A stretch of 5,015 nucleotides of DNA from Arsenophonus sp052174455 (GTDB taxonomy: Bacteria > Pseudomonadota > Gammaproteobacteria > Enterobacterales > Enterobacteriaceae): positions 1 through 5,015 of the forward strand of contig JBQMRP010000001.1 of NCBI GenBank assembly GCA_052174455.1, in the 5' to 3' direction. Within the stretch, counting starts at the first letter, position 1; each line of letters begins with the position of its first letter. This document shows, piece after piece, positions 1-5,015 of the stretch. Made by a program: the position numbers and the translations under genes. The notes beneath the pieces were generated by a model. The model was not told the DNA's origin. It was given only the letters and a program-made list of their open reading frames with translations, and searched no databases.

Positions 1-640
1 AACACATTACCTTTCAATATGCCTATTTTCTTTGGTCTTTATTTTTAACAATAACTTAGTCCATTCTCAATACTTTGTTTCGTGGTCTTTACCCCACACT
101 ACGCTGCAGTAGACACAAAAATAGAGTATCGAAATTAGTATCTTCTGTGTCTTACATACTTATAGTTGATAACTCAATCAACATCTCTATATTCATGTCT
201 CCGTCATTCATGGCAGCCTAGATATTAAACATACTGTATGGTTTGGAGCTGCTCTTCAAAAAAAAAAGAGTAGGCGAAGAGATCTAGCGAGGCGCTGTCA
301 TCCGACTGATGCATCAAATTATGATCTGATAAATTCCACTGTTTCCTTGTCTGGAGTGTATCCGCCCAAGTAAGTAATATCAATATACCCTTGAAGGCAC
401 AGTGCGGACGTGTTACTGTAATTACACTTCACTAAAAATATGAAAGATAAGTGTGATATAGCGTGAAATACCTCCGGCGCTATACCTTAAACCGCTCACA
501 GTATCCGCGTTAAAACTATGGCATTACTAAATAGAAGAGATGTTGCACATCATTACTATGACTATCTAATTAAGCAGTACCGATAACGAACCTTGAAGTA
601 GGAAGAGGTTCATTGAGTGCTATATTATCCATGTTCTGGC
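1..640. other. gene-free stretch, no recognisable gene
   Basis: All six frames are cut by frequent stops and I recognise no family. A ten-A run lies at 258-267, flanked by CTCTTC (252-257) and GAAGAG (276-281), which could form a weak hairpin. The longest notable open stretch is on the minus strand from 486 to 322 (55 codons, no ATG). Its C-terminal half has protein-like composition, including YLGGYTPDKETVEFI, but I cannot place it in any family. It may be a gene relic or chance. Base composition here is less extreme than in 3665-4060, so an old eroded gene is possible. Confidence 0.5.
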
Positions 641-646
641 AATGTT

Positions 647-844
647 TTAAGATGCTACGTTATATGAGTTCTTGTTTAATAGTAAACAAAGCAACTTATA
701 CACCTTTAGTGTATAAGTTGCTGGAGATGACGGATTAAAAAAAAACCGAAAAATCGGAGTTTCCCTTTCTGATAAAGGAAGAATCCCTGCACAATAGATA
801 CGTGCAAATGGATTCTGTATGGAAACTGGCAATTTTATCGACAA
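647..844 (-). CDS. possible prophage Ash/Icd-like fragment, 65 codons
   Basis: The frame opens just after a stop with a TTG codon at 844-842 and ends at 647. There is no ATG and no clear ribosome binding site. The N-terminal half contains NPFARIYCAG followed by LSERETPIF. This resembles, from memory, the short N-terminal pattern of phage P4 Ash / P1 Icd-like proteins, which are small prophage proteins often encoded over or next to a C4-type antisense RNA. The second half (PSSPATYTLKVYKLLCLLL) is read partly through a perfect hairpin and looks non-coding, so the protein is probably truncated or not made. The overlap with the structured element at 737-826 means either the RNA or the protein could be the real signal. 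The family call is a recollection and not an alignment. Confidence 0.3.
   Translation of the reverse strand: MSIKLPVSIQNPFARIYCAGILPLSERETPIFRFFFNPSSPATYTLKVYKLLCLLLNKNSYNVAS
691..721 (-). terminator. perfect 13-bp hairpin, possible minus-strand terminator
   Basis: Bases 691-703 and 709-721 are exact reverse complements around the 5-base loop CTTTA. Read on the minus strand, the stem is followed by TTTGTTTAC, a mediocre U-rich tail. On the plus strand it is followed by TGGAGATGA, which does not fit a terminator. It lies just downstream, on the minus strand, of the structured element at 737-826, so it may end the same transcript. The stem is AT-rich, and it could also be a leftover of a palindromic repeat. 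Confidence 0.4.
737..757 (-). terminator. short hairpin plus U9, intrinsic terminator candidate
   Basis: On the minus strand CCGA (757-754), loop TTTT, TCGG (749-746) is followed directly by nine T (745-737). The stem is only 4 bp, but the U-tract is long and uninterrupted. It sits one base after the closing stem of the three-way junction at 759-826, as expected for the end of a small RNA or of an attenuator. Confidence 0.45.
759..826 (-). ncRNA. candidate structured RNA, three-way junction
   Basis: Nested complementarity predicts a compact fold. The closing stem pairs 821-826 with 759-764 (GUUUCC/GGAAAC on the minus strand). One arm pairs 810-815 with 781-786 (GAAUCC/GGAUUC) and continues as 802-806 with 788-792 (UGCAC/GUGCA). 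A second arm pairs 774-777 with 765-768 and can be lengthened with a bulge. The minus strand is favoured because a hairpin and U9 tract follow immediately. The size, the junction and the overlap with an Ash/Icd-like frame recall phage C4 antisense RNAs (P1/P7/P4), which control antirepressor genes. That identity is inference. No promoter is evident upstream and no target gene is visible downstream. Confidence 0.4.
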
Positions 845-982
845 TCAGCTTGATAAATAAGCAATGGAATTACTGTTAGAAAGAATGCATAAAATGGAAA
901 AAACGATAATTATTAAGTCAGAAATAGGATTAATGTTTCTAAATTAGTGTAATAAGTCAAAAGAATATACACTCTGATGAGG

Positions 983-1057
983 TTTTTACTAAAAGACCAA
1001 GAAAACCAATTCTATCTGCTTTTAGAAAAAAAGATTGTTTTGCTTTTTACTAAAAGA
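983..1057. repeat. 14-base direct repeat, two copies
   Basis: TTTTTACTAAAAGA is found exactly at 983-996 and again at 1044-1057, 61 bases apart. The word is itself a near palindrome (CTTTT-ACTA-AAAG in the second copy). The surrounding sequence is not repeated, so this is a short dispersed repeat or an AT-rich coincidence. Confidence 0.5.
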
Positions 1058-1090
1058 GCAATTCAATTTCCTAACCATGAATAGATTGCA

Positions 1091-1104
1091 AAGCATTAGA
1101 GTGA
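1091..1104. repeat. 14-base direct repeat, copy 1 of 2
   Basis: AAGCATTAGAGTGA is found here and, identically and in the same orientation, at 3727-3740. Downstream similarity continues weakly (AATAATCCT here, TACATAACCT there). The copies flank the metK and IS256 relics. Too short to assign to an element. Confidence 0.35.
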
Positions 1105-1275
1105 AATAATCCTGACTGTCGTCCGTTATATACCAACTTTGGTAATAACTCGTTATTTATATAGCAAATCAGTTTTTTCCATCAATAAATATAAAATAGC
1201 TACCAATAGCACTAACTTAAGATTAAAATAATTCTCTAGACGGTAATACATATAATTTAGTTTCTCTGAATTTTT

Positions 1276-1280
1276 AAGGT
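1276..1280 (+). promoter_or_regulatory. relic ribosome binding site of metK
   Basis: AAGGT lies 12 bases before the ATA codon that aligns with the metK start. The spacing is slightly long, but the position supports 1293 as the ancestral start. Confidence 0.45.
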
Positions 1281-1292
1281 AATAAAACATCT

Positions 1293-2439
1293 ATAACCAC
1301 TTACCTTCTCACTTTTGAATTAGTGTCATAATGTCATCCTGATAAAATTGCAGATAAAATTTCAGATGCAGTTCTTTATGCAATTCTTTGGCAGGATCCA
1401 AAAGCACGCGTTGCATGTGAAACCTATGTTAAAACAGATATGGTAATGGTTAGCGGTGAAATTATAACCAGCGCCTGAGTAAATATTGAAGAAATTACGC
1501 GGCACACGATACGTGAAATTGGCTATACCAGCTCTGACATGGATTTTGATGCCAATTCCTGTGCTTGTCATCAGTGCAATTGGTAAACAATCTTCTGATA
1601 TTAATCAAGGAGTAAATCTCGCAAATACTTTAGAACAAGGAACAGGCGATCAAGGGATTATGTTTTGGTTATGCTAATAACGAAACTGATGTTCTTATGC
1701 CAACACCAATTATCTGTGCCCATCGATTAGTCGAACATCAAGCTGAAGTGCGAAAAAATGAGACATTACCTTGGTTACGTCCAGATGCTAAAAACCAAAT
1801 CACTTTCCAATATGGAAATAATAAAATAGTGGGAATTGATACTATTGTCTTATCTACTCAGCATGCTGAAGAAATTAGCCAAAACACCTTATCAGAAGCT
1901 GTAATGGACGAAATTATTAATCCAGTATTACCTACAAAATGGCTACATAAAAATACCAAATATTTTATTAATCCAACAGGTCGTTTTGTTATAGGCAGTC
2001 CAATGGGTGATTGTGATTTAACTGGCCGTAAAATTATCGTCAATACTTATGGTGGAATGGCTCATCATGGTGGTGATTTTTTGGCAAAATTCTTTTAAAG
2101 TTTATCGTTTTGCTGTCTTTTCCGCATGCTAGGTAGCAAAGAATATTCTTGCCGAAGAACTTTCTGATCGCCGTGAAATTAAAATTTCTTATTTGATTGG
2201 TGTATCGCTTAGCCAGCATCCATCATGATCGAAACTTTCGATACAAAATACCCAATGAAACACTTGTTTATTTAGTGCATGAATTTTAATTTACGTCATT
2301 ATATTTAATTAAAATGCTTAATTTATTGCAGCCTATTTACCTTCAAACCACAGCATATGAACATTTTGGTCGTTCTCAATTCCTATGGGAAAAAACAGAT
2401 AAAGTTGCTTAGCTTCGCACAACCGTCGATTTTAACTAA
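1293..2439 (+). pseudogene. metK: S-adenosylmethionine synthetase, full-length pseudogene
   Basis: MetK makes S-adenosylmethionine from methionine and ATP in the cytosol. The relic aligns with E. coli MetK (384 residues) from end to end; 1147 bases remain of about 1155. The ancestral ATG is now ATA (1293). Recognisable blocks are HPDKIAD (from 1335), QDPKARVACETYVKT, SDMDFDANSC, SAIGKQSSDINQGV, the GTGDQG hexapeptide (normally GAGDQG), LPWLRPDAK, KIVGIDTIVLSTQHAEEI, INPTGRFVIGSPMGDC and GRKIIVNTYGGMA. The C-terminus reads LQTTAYEHFGRSQFLWEKTDK. In-frame stops lie at 1329, 1476 (TGG to TGA), 2130 (Tyr to TAG), 2287 and 2410. Frame changes are one extra T at 1565-1566, one extra T in the run 1663-1666, a net loss of 5 bases near 2082-2098 that destroys the GGGAFSGKD loop, and shifts near 2211 and 2252. 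The longest uninterrupted stretch (1697-2098) encodes only the middle third. A functional product is not plausible. The usual enteric neighbours speA and galP are not seen. Confidence 0.97.
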
Positions 2440-3137
2440 TTATTCGTCGATTTTATTTCGTTAAAGCTATTAAAGAATGAGTTATTCTCATTTCTGATGT
2501 ATGGGTTTAAGAGATGATTAAATATCATGCTAATTGATTTAGTAGATGATTTCAAGAATAGAGAGATGATATGTCATGAAAGTCTACTCTAGAGGAGGTA
2601 TTCGTGAAACCAGATATTACCGTGATTCCTTACATAAACTTGTCCGTAATGGTTATTTACCTATCGTACTTGTGCAGATTGGTATTGGCGATGTTGAGGT
2701 TAAAGTCTCCAAGATCAGGGATCGCAGCAGCAATGGAATATTCTTCTAAAACTCCTTACTACACTTTATCTAAAGTGTACAAAAATCTCAAAATTACTAC
2801 TATGTCTGTTGGTATAAACCAATTTCTGAGATATCACTGATAATTTCATAAAGCTCTAGAGGCACTTATCGGTAAAAAATATATGATCTTCTCTCCCGAG
2901 ATCTATCAGGAGACTAAAACAATAATGGCTTGAAGATTAAAAGGTAATGGTAGCTACATGATTTATCTGATACTTGCTAAATTCATTTCTGATCTGATTG
3001 CATATACCGTTTTCTCAGGCAAGCTGATCGCTTTTGCCTGTTAGTTATTATCAATGGCCTTGCATGAATAGTAAAGAGGTAGAGCTGCGGTCAAAATAAT
3101 TATCAAAAGTCAGAAGTAAACTGACCTGAACTTTCTT

Positions 3138-3158
3138 AATGCGCTTGCGGAGCGCATT
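3138..3158. repeat. GC-rich 8-bp perfect hairpin inside the IS256 relic
   Basis: AATGCGCT (3138-3145) and AGCGCATT (3151-3158) are exact reverse complements around TGCGG. The stem stands out in this AT-rich window. It lies where the transposase would encode LNALAERIA, so it may be ordinary coding sequence that happens to fold. No U-tract follows on either strand. Confidence 0.4.
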
Positions 3159-3612
3159 GCTTAATCTTATCTCCCAAGCTTGCTATAGGAGAGATGTGGT
3201 GCCCATGGTTTTGAATGCAATGAAAAATATTCCTGGCACGCAATATCAATGCTATTGGGCATATAAAACAGCTAATGTGCTAGCTTCATTTCACCAATGA
3301 CATGCAGCACCGAAAGTTAAGAGTTAAGCTGCTGAAGATTTTAATAGAAAAGAGCCATAATATCGCTTAAAACCCTTGATATTTTATTGATAAAGTTTTT
3401 ATTGAAGCATCATCCTGGAACTATGAATAATCTGGAGAAAGAGCGAGAAGAATGAATGGTATTCTACGATGTCCCATTAATCACTGTATGTGGTTCATCC
3501 TCTATCAATAATAACGAAAAATTTAATTGAATCAGATTTTTGCGACAGTCAGGTTATGAAGCCGACACACGAAGTGCTGTGATTAGATAAAAGAACTCTT
3601 TTAATGGTATTT

Positions 3613-3651
3613 AGCTGCTACAGTCTTTTCTTAGAAAAACTGTAAGTAGCT
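3613..3651. repeat. imperfect hairpin at the 3' end of the IS256 relic
   Basis: TACAGT (3619-3624) pairs with ACTGTA (3639-3644), TTTTC (3626-3630) with GAAAA (3634-3638), and an outer AGCT pairs with AGCT. It overlaps the last readable transposase codons. It could be part of the element's end, but no U-tract supports a terminator. Confidence 0.3.
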
Positions 3652-3664
3652 AAGGAAGTTGATC

Positions 3665-4060
3665 TGCTGAGCTAAAACTTACTCTAGTAAATAACGTTTA
3701 ATTTAATAATGGAGAATATATTTATGAAGCATTAGAGTGATACATAACCTATAATCAGAGTACACTAGATTTGCTAATAATTTCCATCTAAATTATGTTT
3801 TATTTCAAAGAAAATTATATAAATATATGAGCTAAAGAATAACTTTATAACAACAAATTTATTAATCTACTTTAATATAAATTAATTAAGATATTTTTTG
3901 AAAATTAATTAAATCTAGCTTCACTCATATCATTCATTCTATTCTTCAGTACTTAGTGACTATTTTATAGTCGCTGCAATACCTACAATACCATTACTGG
4001 TTTAAAAATATAATAAAAATTATGCGTCATCTATTTTCTATCTAATTAATTAAAGCATTA
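3665..4060. other. very AT-rich desert between two transposase relics
   Basis: No frame longer than a few tens of codons and no recognisable product on either strand. The stretch is dominated by TTAATTAA-type words (for example near 3880-3915 and 4040-4068) typical of unconstrained AT drift. One copy of a 14-base repeat lies at 3727-3740. The ends of both neighbouring IS elements should fall in or next to this interval. Confidence 0.6.
3727..3740. repeat. 14-base direct repeat, copy 2 of 2
   Basis: Identical to 1091-1104 (AAGCATTAGAGTGA), same orientation, about 2.6 kb apart. Confidence 0.35.
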
Positions 4061-5009
4061 TTAATTAACAGTTTAGTTGTCAATGATATTTCATCAGATT
4101 TTACAACCCGAAGATAGTATGTTCTTTTGAAGAATTCAGATTTAACTTTGAAGTAATCTTTCATAAACTGTAATGAAAATTTACTATTAATTAGTGATTA
4201 GGCTAATTTCTGATTGTACAATCAAGTATATTAATGCAGAGCAATCTCAATCTCTTGACTAGAATTGAAATGATGGTTTTACAGCCCATCTTATATGCGT
4301 CCATTAAATCGGCCCGACTATACCATTTTTGTTTGAGGATGTATCAGCAGGCTAAGTGGGTGTTCTATACCAAGCTTCCATATAAACAGGGCAATTTCTG
4401 TTTTCCAGTGGCTGAATATTTTTGCAGACCAAAAAGGTCTTTTATAAGTTCTTTACTATTATCTGTAAATATTCGATGGATAGCTATGTGGAGATGCTCG
4501 GTTAAAATCAAATAAGTAAGCGTCGAGCACTGGCAGCGGTCTTACATTTTGTGGAAGATATCTCACATCTATACGCTGACAATAATGCTCGTAGTTTTTT
4601 AACACTTTATGCTTCAGCTTCCATGCCCCCTGTTTATTTCACGAAAATTCCCTACTTCTAGTATACGTAAACAGCGATCCAGTCTAGATCGAGATACAAT
4701 GGAGCTCAAGAACTCACGTACGATTGGCAGTAGATCGTTAAAAGGGAGAAAACTATTTTTCGCAAGAAAACGACTATGAGTTTTTGAACGAGCGACAGCA
4801 TCGTTGGGAAACGATAGGGAATATTTCTGACATCATCAGGCGCGTGAAAACGATTGTTTCTTTGCTTATAGAGTAATTTATAGTCATGTCTATATTTTAA
4901 TTATGACGCTTTCAAAGCATCTGCTTCAAGCAGATATTTCAATAAATAAGACCCTACACCATAAAATCTACTCAGATATCTTTTTAATCGGCTGATATAA
5001 CTGTTTACA
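4060..5009 (-). mobile_element. IS481-family element relic, ends tentative
   Basis: The transposase relic implies an IS481-type element, commonly about 1 kb or somewhat more. A candidate upstream end on the minus strand starts TGTAAACAGTTATATCAGCC (5009 back to 4990); many IS481 elements begin with TGT. A weak inverted partner, TTAACAGTTTAGTTGTC (4065-4081), lies just beyond the transposase 3' end and shares mainly the core AACAGTT. The implied length of about 950 bp is reasonable, but the match is short and the left end is in AT-rich sequence, so the boundaries are only a suggestion. Confidence 0.35.
4090..4975 (-). pseudogene. IS481-family transposase, decayed relic
   Basis: IS481 transposases are DDE/integrase-fold enzymes of roughly 300 residues. 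Read on the minus strand, family blocks appear in order: LLEADALKAS then a stop (about 4940-4900); KYRHDYKLLYKQRNN, matching the RYGI..TVYKWRKRD helix-turn-helix; DDVRNIPYRFPTMLS (4837 downward); NSFLPFNDLLPIVREFLS and SRSRLDRCLRI..VGNFREI (4757-4630); YEHYCQRIDVRYLPQ, with the first Asp at 4569-4567; YLFDFNRAS; FTDNSKELIKDLFGLQKYSATGK, with the second Asp at 4463-4461; LGIEHPL..HPQTKMV and FNGRI (4308-4294); LYNQ; and LQFMKDYFKVKSEFFKR with the C-terminal YYL. About 25-30 residues are missing between the first and second Asp blocks. The region of the third catalytic residue reads MV-stop-SGRFNGRI instead of MVERFNGRI, so the Glu is gone. Four or more frame changes and several stops make it inactive. 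The start codon is not identifiable. Confidence 0.93.
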
Positions 5010-5015
5010 TTTTAA

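Larger units (their letters stand above)
845..1275. other. AT-rich gene-free region upstream of the metK relic
   Basis: No gene is recognised. The longest plus-strand ATG frame, beginning at 864, is 27 codons and unlike anything I know. A 14-base direct repeat occurs at 983-996 and 1044-1057. The expected metK promoter would lie in the last 100-150 bases. I see no convincing -35/-10 pair, and only a fragment of a MetJ-box-like word (AGACGG near 1238) that is too weak to call. Confidence 0.5.
2550..3660 (+). pseudogene. IS256-family transposase, decayed relic
   Basis: IS256-family (mutator-type) transposases are DDE enzymes of about 400 residues. Matches occur in order across the frames: VRNGYLP, then GIGDVEVKVSKIRDRS (2642-2749, frame ends at a TAA); LKLLTTLYLKCTK (2746-2817), matching the LLPPYLKRTKS block; HKALEALIGKK and SPEIYQETK (from 2847), with a TGA at 2931; DRFCLLVIING (from 3026); PKLAIGE near 3174; LNAMKN..GTQYQCYWAYKTANVLAS (from 3211), matching the NAMKNI..TQYQRCWVHKTANVL block; LEKEREE..VFYDVP (from 3432); NLIES (3520-3534) then FATVRL (3539-3556) after a frameshift, carrying the third acidic residue; and LLMVF near 3600, the C-terminal block. 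At least seven frame changes and many stops make it dead. The first 30-60 residues cannot be read, so the left edge is approximate, and I could not identify terminal inverted repeats. Confidence 0.93.

Noticed and set aside
1236..1246. MetJ-box-like word near AGACGG upstream of metK
   Set aside because: Too few matches to AGACGTCT and no tandem copy.
1362..2043. Minus-strand open frames over 1362-1571 and 1858-2043
   Set aside because: They are antisense shadows of the metK pseudogene.
1697..2098. 133-codon open frame starting MPTPI as a separate gene
   Set aside because: It is the middle segment of metK; the Met is an internal residue (normally VLMPAPI) and both ends are made by frameshifts.
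2604..2840. 78-codon plus-strand frame starting MKPDITVIPY
   Set aside because: It is an out-of-frame reading across the IS256 relic; the conserved VRNGYLP and YLKCTK blocks are in the other two frames.
4211..4224. Perfect palindrome TGATTGTACAATCA as an operator
   Set aside because: It encodes the conserved LYNQ segment of the IS481 relic, so it is probably coincidental.
4234..4515. 93-codon plus-strand open frame and the following frame containing RALAAVLHFVEDISHLYADN
   Set aside because: Both are antisense to the IS481 transposase relic, whose conserved blocks (VRYLPQ, TDNSKEL, FNGRI, LYNQ) are clear on the minus strand.
4743..4877. Plus-strand frame ending DIIRRVKTIVSLLIE, considered as a secretion or carrier-protein fragment
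   Set aside because: It is the complement of the HTH/DDV segment of the IS481 relic; no family fits it on the plus strand.
1..5015. CRISPR array, tRNA, rRNA or toxin-antitoxin pair
   Set aside because: No regularly spaced repeats, no cloverleaf with the conserved TTCGA-type arm and no recognisable small gene pair were seen on either strand.

Overview
The window looks like a decaying stretch of an AT-rich gammaproteobacterial chromosome, most like a host-restricted (for example insect-associated) relative of the Enterobacterales. This rests on three things. A metK pseudogene reads through its whole length like the E. coli-type enzyme. Two transposase genes are broken by many stops and frameshifts. 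Long stretches hold no gene. The lineage is inferred, because there is no rRNA or intact marker gene here. I see no convincing intact protein-coding gene in the 5 kb.

Layout. Positions 1-640 hold no recognisable gene. At 647-844 on the minus strand there is a 65-codon frame that may be a prophage Ash/Icd-like fragment. It overlaps a foldable element: a three-way junction (759-826), a short hairpin with a nine-U tract (737-757) and a perfect 13-bp hairpin (691-721). Positions 845-1275 are AT-rich and gene-free. Positions 1293-2439 are a full-length but dead metK (S-adenosylmethionine synthetase). Its start codon has become ATA, it has five in-frame stops and about five frame changes. From about 2550 to 3660 lies a plus-strand IS256-family transposase relic. 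Positions 3665-4060 are a very AT-rich desert. From about 4975 down to 4090, on the minus strand, lies an IS481-family transposase relic.

The two transposase relics point toward each other with their 3' ends facing across the desert. The open frames on the opposite strand of the IS481 relic and of metK are antisense shadows and are not annotated as genes.

Biologically, the window records loss of an almost universally essential enzyme beside IS insertions that have themselves decayed. If no second metK exists, the cell would need S-adenosylmethionine from outside. I found no convincing new defence or regulatory system. The best candidate for something not fully explained is the structured RNA at 737-826.
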